NCBI RefSeq assembly: GCF_001258055.1
Contig: NZ_CVRM01000011.1
Coordinates: forward strand, 744,001 to 808,000
From: Phaeobacter italicus
Lineage (GTDB): Bacteria > Pseudomonadota > Alphaproteobacteria > Rhodobacterales > Rhodobacteraceae
Length of the DNA stretch: 64,000 bases
Direction of reading: 5' to 3'
Shown: in pieces, positions 1 to 9,268 of the stretch
Layout: each line of letters opens with the position of its first letter
Numbering within the stretch: position 1 is the first letter of the stretch
Notes under the pieces: model-generated
What the model was told of the DNA's origin: nothing
The model's input: the letters and a program-made list of their open reading frames with translations, nothing else
The model's database searches: none
Translations under genes and position numbers: made by a program

Positions 1-354
1 GGCGATGTCTGCAACAAGATCGGCACATATCTCAAGGCGCTCGCGGCCCACGACAATGGCGTGCCCTTCTATGTCGCCCTGCCCTCGCCCACGATCGACT
101 GGACCGTGAGTGATGGTGTGCGCGAAATCCCGATCGAGGATCGCGACAGTCGCGAAGTCAGCCATGTGCAAGGTGTCCTGGAAAATGGCGACATTGGCCT
201 CGCACGTGTCACCCCCGAAGGAACAGATTGCAGCAACCCGGCCTTTGATGTGACGCCGAACCGGCTGGTCACCGGCCTCATCACAGAGCGCGGCATCTGT
301 GACGCCAGCGAAGACGGGCTTGCTGCGCTTTTCCCTGATCTGGCCAAACAGTAA
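1..354 (+). CDS. mtnA: S-methyl-5-thioribose-1-phosphate isomerase MtnA, C-terminal part
   Basis: Partial gene; the start lies left of the window. The frame is open from base 1 and ends in TAA at 354. The visible 117 residues include [19 protein letters not shown] and a C-terminal stretch with [16 protein letters not shown], both characteristic of MtnA. The enzyme isomerises methylthioribose-1-phosphate to methylthioribulose-1-phosphate in the cytoplasmic salvage of methylthioadenosine. The next gene, a class II aldolase, begins 9 bases later, so the two are probably co-transcribed and act in sequence. Identification is strong; only the N-terminus is unseen. Confidence 0.93.
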   Translation, partial: GDVCNKIGTYLKALAAHDNGVPFYVALPSPTIDWTVSDGVREIPIEDRDSREVSHVQGVLENGDIGLARVTPEGTDCSNPAFDVTPNRLVTGLITERGICDASEDGLAALFPDLAKQ

Positions 355-363
355 GGACGCGAC

Positions 364-1032
364 ATGCCCACCGCGCCCGAAGATAGCCGCGCCCTGCGCC
401 AATCCATCATTGATGCCTGTCTGGAGATGAACCGGACAGGTATCAATCAAGGCACCTCCGGCAATATTTCCCTGCGCCTTGCAGGCGAGGAAATGCTGAT
501 CACGCCGTCCGGTGTTCCCTACGAACAGATGACACCTGACATGATTGTCCGGATGCCCCTGTCCGGCGACCCTGATCCGAACGATGGTCAACGCGCCCCG
601 TCGTCCGAGTGGCAGTTTCACCAGGCGCTTATGGCGGCAAAGCCAGAGACAATGGCGGTTGTGCACGCCCATCCGGTGAACTGCTGCGCACTGGCGGTCA
701 ATCACATGTCCATCCCGCCCTGCCACTATATGGTTGCGGCCTTTGGCGGTCATGATGTTCCGCTTGCGGACTACGCGCTGTATGGCACTGCTGACCTGTC
801 TCGTCATGTTGTGACAGCAATGAAGGACCGACACGGCTGTTTGATGGCCAATCATGGCGCAATCGTCACCGGCGACACACTGGCGCGCGCGATGTGGCGG
901 ATGGTCGAGCTGGAGAGCCTTGCAAAAACCTACATCCTGGCCCGCAGCATCGGCACGCCCGTGTTGCTGACAGCCGAACAGATGGACGACGCGCTGGCCG
1001 CATTTGCAAACTACGGGCTGAAACCGGCCTGA
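364..1032 (+). CDS. Class II aldolase/adducin-family protein (methylthioribulose-phosphate aldolase-like)
   Basis: A 222-residue cytoplasmic class II aldolase. The metal-site signature is visible as VVHAHPVNCCA, with a later ANHGAIVTGDTL histidine motif and an N-terminal GTSGNISLR phosphate-binding motif. The start is supported by AAGGACGCG just upstream. The family includes fuculose-phosphate aldolase and MtnB dehydratase. Directly after mtnA it could be MtnB, or the aldolase (Ald2) of the DHAP shunt, which splits methylthioribulose-1-phosphate into DHAP and methylthioacetaldehyde. Sequence alone does not separate these roles. I favour the aldolase because no other mtn dehydratase-route genes follow within the window. 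Confidence 0.85.
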   Translation: MPTAPEDSRALRQSIIDACLEMNRTGINQGTSGNISLRLAGEEMLITPSGVPYEQMTPDMIVRMPLSGDPDPNDGQRAPSSEWQFHQALMAAKPETMAVVHAHPVNCCALAVNHMSIPPCHYMVAAFGGHDVPLADYALYGTADLSRHVVTAMKDRHGCLMANHGAIVTGDTLARAMWRMVELESLAKTYILARSIGTPVLLTAEQMDDALAAFANYGLKPA

Positions 1033-1099
1033 GCTCCAAGCACAGCCAAAACAGCGGCTGAGTCGCCCAGACGGGCGTTATCCGAACATATTGATCATT

Positions 1100-1133
1100 G
1101 GGACAGGCCGCCAAGGTGCAGCCTGTCCCTTTT
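1100..1133 (+). terminator. Intrinsic terminator after mtnA-aldolase genes
   Basis: A perfect 9-bp stem (GGGACAGGC / GCCTGTCCC) with a 12-base loop is followed by TTTT. It lies 67 bases after the aldolase stop and closes the mtnA operon. The remaining sequence to 1259 shows nothing else clear apart from the leader of the dipeptidase gene. Confidence 0.85.
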
Positions 1134-1259
1134 GGTGTGTGCCCTTGCGTGAAGGCGCTTCATTTTGGGCAAACAGGCGGAGGTTGCAGGTCACGTGCGT
1201 AAATTCTCTTGCGTTAGCGCAAAAAACACGTCCTCATAAATTCGAATTGGAAGAAAGTT

Positions 1260-2312
1260 ATGACTGATCCACTCATTTTTGACGGACACAATGATCTGCT
1301 TTTGCGGATTTACAACAACGATGTTCTTCCCGGCGCGGACGGGTTTCAGGGCAGCGGCGGGCGTCAGATTGATCTTTCCAAGGCCAAAACCGGCGGCTTT
1401 GGTGGTGGTTTTTTTGCGATCTATGTCCCCGACAGCACATCGCTCGGGAATGATGATGACATGATGGCCACGAGTTATGACCTGCCGTTACCATCAGAAA
1501 TCCCCTGGTCTGACGCAAGCAAGGTCGCGATGGCCCAGGCCGCCATTCTTCTTGATCTGGAGCGCGACGGTGCCCTGCGGATCTGCAAAACCGTCGCAGA
1601 CATTCGCGCAGCCCTGGCGGATGGCATCATGGCCGCCGTCATGCACATGGAAGGCGCCGAGGCGATCGACCGCGATATGGCCTGTCTTGATGTGCTCTAT
1701 GCGGCGGGGCTGCGCTCTCTCGGGCCAGTCTGGAGCCGTCCGACCCGCTTTGGCCACGGAGTTCCGTTCCGCTTTCCCAGCACGCCCGATACCGGTCCGG
1801 GACTGACGGCAGATGGCCGACGTCTGGTGGCACGCTGCAATGCATTGGGGGTGATGCTGGATCTGTCGCATCTCAATGAGGCTGGTTTCTGGGACATCGC
1901 CTCTCTCAGTCAGGCGCCACTGGTTGCGACACATTCCAATGCGCACGCCCTGACACCTCACAGCCGCAACCTCACCGATCGCCAGCTGCATGCCATCCGC
2001 GACAGTGACGGGATGGTGGGCCTGAATTTCGCCGTTGCCTTCCTGCGAGAGGACGGGCGGATGGATGCAGACACTCCAATTGACCGTATGCTGCGCCATC
2101 TGGACCACCTGATCGAACACCTCGGAGAAGACCGCGTCGGTTTTGGTTCTGATTTCGATGGCGCGGTTGTGCCAAAGGACATTGAAACCATCGCGGGACT
2201 ACCAGCGCTACGGGCCGCCTTGCGGGCCCACGGCGTTGACGATGCGCTGATGCAAAAACTCTGTCAGGACAACTGGCTCAGGGTTTTGAACCTCACCTGG
2301 AAGGATAGCTGA
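1260..2312 (+). CDS. Membrane dipeptidase, peptidase family M19
   Basis: A 350-residue zinc dipeptidase of the renal dipeptidase (M19) family. Metal ligands are recognisable: DGHNDLL near residues 8-14 (His-x-Asp), MHMEGAEAI (bridging Glu), and THSNAHALTPHSRNLTD (His ligands). GSDFDG near the C-terminus is also typical. There is no clear signal peptide, so it is probably cytoplasmic as in many bacterial members. GGAAGAAAG precedes the ATG. The gene lies just before a peptide-type ABC importer, which suggests it hydrolyses imported dipeptides. The natural substrate is unknown; D-amino-acid-containing dipeptides are also possible for this family. Confidence 0.92.
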   Translation: MTDPLIFDGHNDLLLRIYNNDVLPGADGFQGSGGRQIDLSKAKTGGFGGGFFAIYVPDSTSLGNDDDMMATSYDLPLPSEIPWSDASKVAMAQAAILLDLERDGALRICKTVADIRAALADGIMAAVMHMEGAEAIDRDMACLDVLYAAGLRSLGPVWSRPTRFGHGVPFRFPSTPDTGPGLTADGRRLVARCNALGVMLDLSHLNEAGFWDIASLSQAPLVATHSNAHALTPHSRNLTDRQLHAIRDSDGMVGLNFAVAFLREDGRMDADTPIDRMLRHLDHLIEHLGEDRVGFGSDFDGAVVPKDIETIAGLPALRAALRAHGVDDALMQKLCQDNWLRVLNLTWKDS

Positions 2313-2428
2313 AACCTTTGGTCAGCGCAGCATTACGCGCCGCCAGAGCCCCCGTTTATTTCGAGCGATAACAAGACGCTGCCCACAGCGCGCCACAACA
2401 AAAAACCACTTTGACTGGGAGTTTAGTA

Positions 2429-4024
2429 ATGAAGACCATTCGTACCCTGTTCGGCTCTGCCGCCCTTGGCCTGGCTCTGGGCGTGACCCCGATTGCCGGC
2501 ATGGCGGAAACACCTGCAAACATGCTTGTGATTGCAAACCGCATCGATGACATCACGACCCTGGATCCCGCCCAGAGCTTTGAATTCGCGGGCGCCGATG
2601 TGATCCGCAACATCTATGGCAAACTGGTCAATTTTGATCCTGCCAATCTGGATGCGGGCTACCAGCCGGATCTGGCCGAAAGCTGGACCGTCTCCGAAGA
2701 TGGCCGCACCATCACCTTTACCATGCGCGAAGGGGTGACCTTCCAGTCAGGCAATCCCGTCCGCGCAGAGGATGCAGCCTTTTCGCTGAAGCGCGCCGTG
2801 ATCCTGAACAAAACCCCGTCGTTCATCATCACGCAGTTCGGCTTTACCCCGGAAAATGTCGACGAGACCATCACGGTGGATGGCAACACGCTCTCCATTA
2901 CCACGGACAAACGGTACGCGACCTCTTTTGTTCTGAACTGCCTGACCGCCACCATCGGCTCGATCCTGGATGAAAAGACCGTCATGGCCAATGAGGTTGA
3001 TGGCGACATGGGCAACCAGTGGCTGGCGACCAACTCCGCAGGCTCCGGCCCCTTCACCCTTGCCAGCTGGAAACCCAAGGAAAGCGTGACCCTTACAGCC
3101 AACCCCGGTTTTTATGGTGGTGAGCCTGCGATGAAGCGCGTGATCGTGCGCCATGTTCAGGAAAGCGCGACCCAGCGCCTGATGCTGGAACGCGGCGACG
3201 TCGACGTGGCTCGTGATCTCACCCCCTCTGATGTCGAGGGCATGGAAGGCGTGGAGGGCGTCGAAGTGGTGCGCGAAATGCGTGGCCGCCTGATGTATGT
3301 CTCCTTCAACCAGAAACACCCCGAACTGTCCAAACCGCAGGTCCGTCAGGCGTTGAAATACCTGATCGACTACGAAGGAATGGAAAACAGTTTCCTCAAG
3401 AACTGGTATGTCGGTCATCAGAACTTCCTGCCCAAAACCTACCTTGGGTCGGTTGACGAAAATCCGTTTTCGCTGGACATCGAAAAGGCCAAGGCCCTGC
3501 TGGCAGAAGCAGGTGTCGAGGGCATGGAGCTGACAGTCGGCGTGCGCGAGGCGCAGGAACGTCTGGAAATCGCACAATCGCTGCAGAACACCTTTGCGCA
3601 GGCAGGCATCACGCTGAACCTTGAGGTGGGCACCGGCAAACAGATCCTTGGCAAATACCGCGCCCGCGAACTGGACATCTATCTTGGTGCCTGGGGTCCG
3701 GATTATCCCGATCCGCACACCAATGCAGGCACGTTTGCCTACAACCCCGACAACTCTGACGAGGCACAGGCGACGGGCCTTCTGGCATGGCGCAACAGCT
3801 GGGACACCGGTGGGCTGACAGAAAAGGTCGCCGCCGCTGTGGTCGAAGGTGACACCGAGAAGCGCGCGGAAATGTATCACGACATCCAGGCGCAGTTCCG
3901 TGAAACCGCGCCGTTTGCGGTGATGTTCCAGCTGATCGAACAGGCCGGCGTTGCAGAAGAGGTCGAGGGCCTCAGCCTTGGTGCCGCGATCACCGCTGCG
4001 TCCTATTGGAACGTGACCAAGTAA
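2429..4024 (+). CDS. Dipeptide/oligopeptide ABC transporter substrate-binding protein
   Basis: A 531-residue periplasmic binding protein of the SBP_bac_5 family (DppA/OppA type). I use ATG 2429 because it gives a normal Sec signal peptide (MKTIRTLFGSAALGLALG, cleavage after GMA) and is preceded by GGGAG at good spacing; a TTG at 2411 is in frame but would add residues ahead of the signal. The core contains TLDPAQSFEF near the N-terminus and GAWGPDYPDPHTN near residue 420. It captures peptide-like solutes for the permeases and ATPases that follow one base downstream. The substrate is not predictable, but an M19 dipeptidase lies just upstream. Confidence 0.93.
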   Translation: MKTIRTLFGSAALGLALGVTPIAGMAETPANMLVIANRIDDITTLDPAQSFEFAGADVIRNIYGKLVNFDPANLDAGYQPDLAESWTVSEDGRTITFTMREGVTFQSGNPVRAEDAAFSLKRAVILNKTPSFIITQFGFTPENVDETITVDGNTLSITTDKRYATSFVLNCLTATIGSILDEKTVMANEVDGDMGNQWLATNSAGSGPFTLASWKPKESVTLTANPGFYGGEPAMKRVIVRHVQESATQRLMLERGDVDVARDLTPSDVEGMEGVEGVEVVREMRGRLMYVSFNQKHPELSKPQVRQALKYLIDYEGMENSFLKNWYVGHQNFLPKTYLGSVDENPFSLDIEKAKALLAEAGVEGMELTVGVREAQERLEIAQSLQNTFAQAGITLNLEVGTGKQILGKYRARELDIYLGAWGPDYPDPHTNAGTFAYNPDNSDEAQATGLLAWRNSWDTGGLTEKVAAAVVEGDTEKRAEMYHDIQAQFRETAPFAVMFQLIEQAGVAEEVEGLSLGAAITAASYWNVTK

Positions 4025-4025
4025 G

Positions 4026-5084
4026 ATGGCGAATTTCGCGACAGAAACGGAGAGGCGGCCCTGGCTGCCCCTCCCTCCCTGGGCACGCGGCACACTGGTG
4101 ACGTTGTCCTCTATTGCGGTCACGATGCTGGGCCTGTTGTTTGTCACCTTTCTGATCGGTCGGGTGATGCCCATCGATCCGGTGCTGGCCATAGTGGGCG
4201 AGCGGGCAACAGAGGAACAGTATAATGCCGCCTACCGTGAACTCGGTCTCGACCGATCTCTGGCGGTCCAGTTTTTCTACTACGTCAGCGATGTCCTGCG
4301 TGGTGATTTCGGAACCTCGCTGCTGACGGCGCGGGATGTATCAAGCGACATAGCCCGCGTATTCCCCGCCACATTCGAGTTGGCAACGATTGGCATTCTC
4401 TTTGGCTGCATTCTGGGCGTGCCACTGGGCGTCATTGCAGCCGTCCGCCGGGGCAGCTGGATCGACCAGATCGCCCGGGTGATTGCGCTTGTTGGCTATT
4501 CAATGCCCATTTTCTGGCTTGGCCTCATGGGGCTCTTGCTGTTTTACGGGATCCTTGGATGGGTCGGCGGACCCGGACGTCAGGGCATCTTTTACGAGGA
4601 CATGATCCCTTCCGTCACGGGCATGATCCTGATCGATTCACTGATTGCCGGGGATTGGGGGGCGTTTCGCGATGCCTTCTCCCACATCGTTCTGCCGGCC
4701 TCTCTTCTGGGCTACTACAGTCTTGCCTACATCAGCCGCATGACTCGCTCTTTCATGCTTGAGCAGCTTTCGGCGGAATATATCACCACCGCGCGCGTCA
4801 AAGGCATGAGCGAATGGGCAGTGATCTGGTCGCACGCATTCCGCAACATCCGGGTGCAGCTGATTACCGTCATCGCGCTCAGCTATGCGAACCTCCTGGA
4901 AGGGTCGGTGCTGACAGAGATCATTTTTGCATGGCCCGGTATCGGCAGCTACATCACGACGGCCCTTTTGTCGGCGGATATGAACGCGGTTCTGGGGGGC
5001 ACTGTTGTCGTCGGCCTCGTGTTCATCTGCCTGAACATCTTCTCTGATCTTCTCTACAAAGTCTTTGATCCGAGGTCGAAATGA
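4026..5084 (+). CDS. Peptide-type ABC transporter permease (DppB-like)
   Basis: A 352-residue inner-membrane permease of the BPD_transp_1 family. The N-terminal membrane segment and a large periplasmic loop with RELGLDRSLAVQF are the usual DppB arrangement. The EAA-type loop is near EYITTARVKGMSEWAV, where the ATPase docks, and the C-terminus ends VFDPR. It starts one base after the binding-protein stop and overlaps the next permease by four bases (ATGA), so it is clearly operonic. It pairs with the following permease to form the channel. Confidence 0.93.
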   Translation: MANFATETERRPWLPLPPWARGTLVTLSSIAVTMLGLLFVTFLIGRVMPIDPVLAIVGERATEEQYNAAYRELGLDRSLAVQFFYYVSDVLRGDFGTSLLTARDVSSDIARVFPATFELATIGILFGCILGVPLGVIAAVRRGSWIDQIARVIALVGYSMPIFWLGLMGLLLFYGILGWVGGPGRQGIFYEDMIPSVTGMILIDSLIAGDWGAFRDAFSHIVLPASLLGYYSLAYISRMTRSFMLEQLSAEYITTARVKGMSEWAVIWSHAFRNIRVQLITVIALSYANLLEGSVLTEIIFAWPGIGSYITTALLSADMNAVLGGTVVVGLVFICLNIFSDLLYKVFDPRSK

Positions 5085-6022
5085 GCATGACATCGCAAAC
5101 CCCGCCGTCATCCGGCGGCCAGAGCCTGCGGCAATGGTTGCTCAGTGATACGCCGACCTCACGCCGGCAGGCCCGCCTCTCAGCCCTTTATCAGGGCTGG
5201 TTGGCCCTGCGTCAGAACCATATGGCAATGGTCGGACTGGCCATCCTTGTGGTGTTGATTTCCATCGCCCTCTTTGCGCCCCTGATCGCACCGCATGACC
5301 CGTTTGTTCAGGATCTGGCAAACCGCCTGCAACCGCTGGGCAGCGAAGGGCATTTGCTTGGCACCGACTCTCTGGGCCGCGACATCCTGAGCCGACTGAT
5401 CTATGGCGCCCGCATTACCCTCTATATTGTCGCGCTGGTTGCCCTGATTGCACCGGTTGTCGGCCTTTTGGTGGGGACCATCTCGGGCTACGCCGGGGGC
5501 TGGACCGATGTGATCCTGATGCGGATTACCGATATCTTTCTCGCCTTTCCCCGACTGGTTCTGGCGCTGGCCTTTGTGGCGGCGCTTGGCGCGGGGATCG
5601 AAAACGCGGTTCTGGCGATTTCACTCACCGCCTGGCCGCCTTATGCGCGGATGGCACGGGCAGAGACGCTGACGATCCGGTCCTCCGACTACATCAGTGC
5701 GATCCGCCTGCAAGGCGCAGGTCCGCTGCGCATCATCATCAAACATATCTGGCCACTGTGCATCTCCTCGCTCATCGTGCGGGTTACGCTGGATATGGCC
5801 GGCATCATTCTGGCCGCGGCGGGTCTTGGCTTCCTTGGTCTTGGCGCACAGCCCCCAAGCCCGGAATGGGGCGCCATGATTTCCGAGGGCCGCCGTTTCA
5901 TTCTGGATCACTGGTGGGTTGCCACCATGCCCGGTCTCGCCATTTTTGCCGTTTCGCTCGCCTTCAACCTATTGGGCGATGGCTTGCGCGACGTATTGGA
6001 CCCCAAGGACAGCGCCTCATGA
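5081..6022 (+). CDS. Peptide-type ABC transporter permease (DppC-like)
   Basis: A 313-residue inner-membrane permease, the second channel subunit. It has the OppC_N cytoplasmic segment, the LGTDSLGRDILSRLIYGAR motif typical of DppC/OppC, and a docking loop around DYISAIRLQGAGPLRII. The C-terminus has LGDGLRDVLDPK, the standard DppC ending. It overlaps both neighbours by four bases, implying translational coupling through the operon. Confidence 0.94.
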   Translation: MSMTSQTPPSSGGQSLRQWLLSDTPTSRRQARLSALYQGWLALRQNHMAMVGLAILVVLISIALFAPLIAPHDPFVQDLANRLQPLGSEGHLLGTDSLGRDILSRLIYGARITLYIVALVALIAPVVGLLVGTISGYAGGWTDVILMRITDIFLAFPRLVLALAFVAALGAGIENAVLAISLTAWPPYARMARAETLTIRSSDYISAIRLQGAGPLRIIIKHIWPLCISSLIVRVTLDMAGIILAAAGLGFLGLGAQPPSPEWGAMISEGRRFILDHWWVATMPGLAIFAVSLAFNLLGDGLRDVLDPKDSAS

Positions 6023-6876
6023 GCACGCTTCTGGATATTGAAAACCTCTGGGTGCGGTTTCCCACCCGCAATGGCATTTTCGACGCGGTGCGCGGCGTGT
6101 CATTTTCGCTTGGCCGAGAACGGCTTGGCATCGTTGGTGAAAGCGGGTCGGGCAAATCGATGACCGGCCGCGCGATCCTGCGTCTGATCCGCCATCCCGG
6201 CATCGTGGAGGCCGATCACATCAACCTTCACGGGGAAAACCTCCTGGCAAAGTCCGAGCGCGACATGCGCAAGGTCCGCGGAGAGCAGATTTCGATGGTG
6301 ATGCAGGATCCCAAATTCTCTCTCAACCCGGTCATGACGATCGGCGATCAGCTGATCGAAGCGCACCGTCTGCATGCCAAGGCCACAAAGGCCGAAGCCC
6401 GCAAGAAGGCGCTTGAGATGCTGGAGGCGGTGTCGATCCGTGACCCAGAGCGCGTCATGGGCGCCTATCCCCATGAGATGTCAGGCGGTATGGGGCAGCG
6501 TATCATGATTGCGATGATGCTGATCCCCAACCCAGAAATCCTGATCGCGGACGAGCCGACCTCGGCATTGGACGTCTCGGTGCAGGGCCAGGTGTTGTCG
6601 ATCATGGATCGTCTGGTGAAGGAACGCGGCATGGGGCTGATCTTTATCAGCCATGATCTCAATCTGGTGTCCCAGTTCTGCGACCGGGTTCTGATCATGT
6701 ATGCCGGTCGCATCGTTGAGGTCTGCGACGCCAATCGCCTGCACGAGGCGCAACACCCCTACACCCGCGGGCTCCTTGGCAGCCTGCCCCGATTTGATGC
6801 GCCGCGTCCACGGCTTGAGGTGTTGCAGCGCGACCCCAGTTGGCGCGATGCCCCCAGCGTGGAGGGTCGCACATGA
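6019..6876 (+). CDS. Peptide-type ABC transporter ATP-binding protein (DppD-like)
   Basis: A 285-residue ATPase. The start is ATG 6019, overlapping the permease stop, not the long upstream extension in the same frame. Walker A is GESGSGKSM, the signature is MSGGMGQRIM (a variant of LSGGQ), and Walker B is ILIADEPTSALD. The C-terminal oligopeptide-transporter region is short: it carries the QHPYTRGLLGSLP motif but lacks the usual cysteine-rich 4Fe-4S-type tail. It energises uptake together with the next ATPase. Confidence 0.93.
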   Translation: MSTLLDIENLWVRFPTRNGIFDAVRGVSFSLGRERLGIVGESGSGKSMTGRAILRLIRHPGIVEADHINLHGENLLAKSERDMRKVRGEQISMVMQDPKFSLNPVMTIGDQLIEAHRLHAKATKAEARKKALEMLEAVSIRDPERVMGAYPHEMSGGMGQRIMIAMMLIPNPEILIADEPTSALDVSVQGQVLSIMDRLVKERGMGLIFISHDLNLVSQFCDRVLIMYAGRIVEVCDANRLHEAQHPYTRGLLGSLPRFDAPRPRLEVLQRDPSWRDAPSVEGRT

Positions 6877-7628
6877 ACGCCGCCTTGGAGATCAACGCTC
6901 TGAACGTCTATTTCGGAGATCACGGTGCATTGGTGCATGCGGTCAAATCCGCCAGCCTGACAGTCGCCAAGGGCGCCAGCTTTGGCCTTGTCGGGGAAAG
7001 CGGGTCTGGCAAGTCAACCATTCTCAAGGCCATCACCGGCCTTGCGCCACAATGGAACGGCGAGATCAAGGTCGAAGGCCGCCCCCTTGGTGCCAAGCGG
7101 GATCGGAATTTCTACAAGACCGTGCAGATGGTGTTTCAGGATCCCTACGCCTCGCTCCATCCGCGCCAATCAGTGGATCAGGTGTTGTCGGAAACTCTTT
7201 ACCTGCATGGCTTTCGCGACATTGACGATCGTGTGAACCAGCTCTTGCAGGACGTGGGGCTTGGCCCTGCTTTCCGCTTTCGCTATCCGCATCAGCTGTC
7301 CGGTGGTCAACGTCAGCGTGTTGCGATTGCACGCGCGCTGGCGCCGCAGCCGGATATCCTGCTGCTGGATGAGCCGACATCGGCGCTGGATGTCTCGGTG
7401 CAGGCCGAAATCCTGAACCTGCTCAGTGATTTGCGCGCGGCCCATGGGCTGACCTTTGTGATGGTGTCTCATGATCTCGCAGTGGTGGCGCATATGTGCG
7501 ATCAGGCGGCTGTGATGCAGCATGGCGAAATTCTTGAGGTTCTCAGCATCGATGCCATGCGCGCAGGCCAGACCGCCCACCCCTATACCCGGACACTGTT
7601 GGACGCCTCGGCCAATCGGGTGGCTTAA
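6873..7628 (+). CDS. Peptide-type ABC transporter ATP-binding protein (DppF-like)
   Basis: A 251-residue ATPase, the second nucleotide-binding subunit. ATG 6873 overlaps the previous stop and is preceded by GGAGGG. Walker A is GESGSGKST, the signature is LSGGQRQRVAIARAL, and Walker B is ILLLDEPTSALD. It ends shortly after the HPYTRTLLDA motif. It is the last gene of the importer operon; no good terminator was seen before the next gene. Confidence 0.93.
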   Translation: MNAALEINALNVYFGDHGALVHAVKSASLTVAKGASFGLVGESGSGKSTILKAITGLAPQWNGEIKVEGRPLGAKRDRNFYKTVQMVFQDPYASLHPRQSVDQVLSETLYLHGFRDIDDRVNQLLQDVGLGPAFRFRYPHQLSGGQRQRVAIARALAPQPDILLLDEPTSALDVSVQAEILNLLSDLRAAHGLTFVMVSHDLAVVAHMCDQAAVMQHGEILEVLSIDAMRAGQTAHPYTRTLLDASANRVA

Positions 7629-7677
7629 CTTAGGGTAAACCAACCGCTCCGATTGTTAGCAATGCATTCGGCGCAAT

Positions 7678-7714
7678 CGCGTATCCTTGTCTTTCTCGTT
7701 GATGAGGATACGCG
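7678..7714 (+). promoter_or_regulatory. Stem-loop covering the ribosome binding site of the HD-GYP gene
   Basis: CGCGTATCC (7678-7686) pairs perfectly with GGATACGCG (7706-7714). The right arm and the bases just before it carry the probable Shine-Dalgarno GAGGAT for ATG 7718. If the RNA folds this way, translation initiation of the HD-GYP gene would be hindered. This is seen only as base pairing; regulation is inferred. Confidence 0.45.
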
Positions 7715-7717
7715 CCA

Positions 7718-9148
7718 ATGGCCCTGACAGCCGGACATATTGATCCCCAAGCCGCCTCACCCTCCGTAGCAGGCGACCCGCGCAGCATTCGCCTGGCGGA
7801 ACTGCTGGGCGCATTGAGTCATGCGCTTGACCTGACAGAAGGCCAGCCCGAAGGACATTGCATTCGCTGTTGCTGGATCGGGATGCAGGTGGCCGATGCG
7901 CTGGACCTCAGCGCTGATGAACGCGCCGATCTTTATTTCACACTGCTGCTCAAGGATCTTGGCTGCAGTTCAAATGCCGCCCGGATCTGCGAATTATACC
8001 GCACGGATGACCTCGCCTTTAAGCGCAATTTCAAGGTGATAGGTGCGGCGACACATCACAAACTGGGGTTTGTGGCGCGCAACACCGGTGTCAGCGACAA
8101 CACGATCCGGCGGATGAAAACCATCGCATCGGTCATCGCCCAATCCTCGGCCCTCGCAACAGAGCTGATCCAGACCCGCTGTACGCGCCGGGCAGATATC
8201 GCACGGATGATGCGATTTTCCGATGCCGTGGCAGCGGGCATTGCCAGCCTCGATGAACACTGGAACGGCGGTGGCCAGCCAGAGGGGCGGCACGGCTCTG
8301 CCATTCCTCTTTATTCACGCATCGCCCTCATGGCGCAGGTCACCGATGTCTTTACGATGCAATCCGGCGCAGACGCCGCCGCCGCCGAACTGGAAAGCCG
8401 CGCAGGAAGCTGGTTCGACCCAGACCTGGTTCCCCTGTTCTGCGAGGTGATCCGCCAGCCAGATTTCACCGCCAGTTTGCAAAGCGATATGCTCGAACAC
8501 CGTGTTCTGTCGCGCAGCCCAGCCCAGGCGACGATCGAGGTGGATGAACAATACCTTGATGAAATCTCGCATGCGTTTTCCCGCGTCATCGACGCCAAGA
8601 GCCCCTTCACCTACGGCCATTCGGAACGCGTTGCGGATTATACCGACATGATCTGCGCCCAGCTTGGCCATGATCGCGCCCACCGTCGCTGGATGATGCG
8701 CGCAGGTTTGCTGCATGACATCGGCAAACTTGGGGTTTCCAACACCATCCTCGACAAACCCGACAAGCTGACAGATGAAGAGTTCGACATCATGAAGAGC
8801 CACCCTGTTCTGGGCCACGCCGTGTTGCGGCGTGTTTCGGTCTTTGAGGACGTCGCAGAGGTGGCCGCCGCACACCACGAACGGCTCGATGGGCGTGGCT
8901 ACCCCTACGGGCTCAGCGCAGAACAGCTCAGCATGGATATGCGCATCCTCACCGTTGCCGACATCTTTGATGCGCTTACGGCAGACCGCCCCTATCGCGC
9001 CGCCATGCCGCTGGAAAAGGCGTTTGCAATCATGGATGACATGACCGGCACCGCAATTGACGACGTCGCCTACCAGGCGTTGAAAGACGCCATCGCCGCC
9101 AGCCAGTGGCCTGCGCGCGGCAACAGCCGGCATGATCCCGTCAACTGA
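7718..9148 (+). CDS. HD-GYP domain protein, probable cyclic-di-GMP phosphodiesterase
   Basis: A 476-residue protein. The C-terminal half (from about residue 285) is a canonical HD-GYP domain: HSERVADY, HDIGKLG, HPVLGH, AAHHERLDGRGYP and the later VADIFDALTADRPYR. All recognised metal-binding positions appear present, so hydrolysis of cyclic di-GMP is likely. The N-terminal half resembles a second, degenerate HD fold (around HCIRCCWIGMQVADALDLS and LLKDLGCSSNAARI) in which the HD residues have been lost. No membrane segment or receiver domain is seen. A GGDEF protein is encoded next, in the same direction, which suggests opposed turnover of the same messenger. Confidence 0.9.
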   Translation: MALTAGHIDPQAASPSVAGDPRSIRLAELLGALSHALDLTEGQPEGHCIRCCWIGMQVADALDLSADERADLYFTLLLKDLGCSSNAARICELYRTDDLAFKRNFKVIGAATHHKLGFVARNTGVSDNTIRRMKTIASVIAQSSALATELIQTRCTRRADIARMMRFSDAVAAGIASLDEHWNGGGQPEGRHGSAIPLYSRIALMAQVTDVFTMQSGADAAAAELESRAGSWFDPDLVPLFCEVIRQPDFTASLQSDMLEHRVLSRSPAQATIEVDEQYLDEISHAFSRVIDAKSPFTYGHSERVADYTDMICAQLGHDRAHRRWMMRAGLLHDIGKLGVSNTILDKPDKLTDEEFDIMKSHPVLGHAVLRRVSVFEDVAEVAAAHHERLDGRGYPYGLSAEQLSMDMRILTVADIFDALTADRPYRAAMPLEKAFAIMDDMTGTAIDDVAYQALKDAIAASQWPARGNSRHDPVN

Positions 9149-9268
9149 TCCTGGGGCGCGGCGCAGGGGCGAGCGGCGGTTGATGGCATTTTATACATTC
9201 TCCGGCCAGCGATTTAACGCTTGGTCAAGGTTGGCTGATAGACTTGGTCCGGTGGAATGGAGATCGGT

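Noticed and set aside
2747-4192. 481-residue minus-strand frame opposite the peptide-binding protein gene
   Set aside because: Shadow of the binding-protein gene; His/Phe/Gln-rich composition and no start signals.
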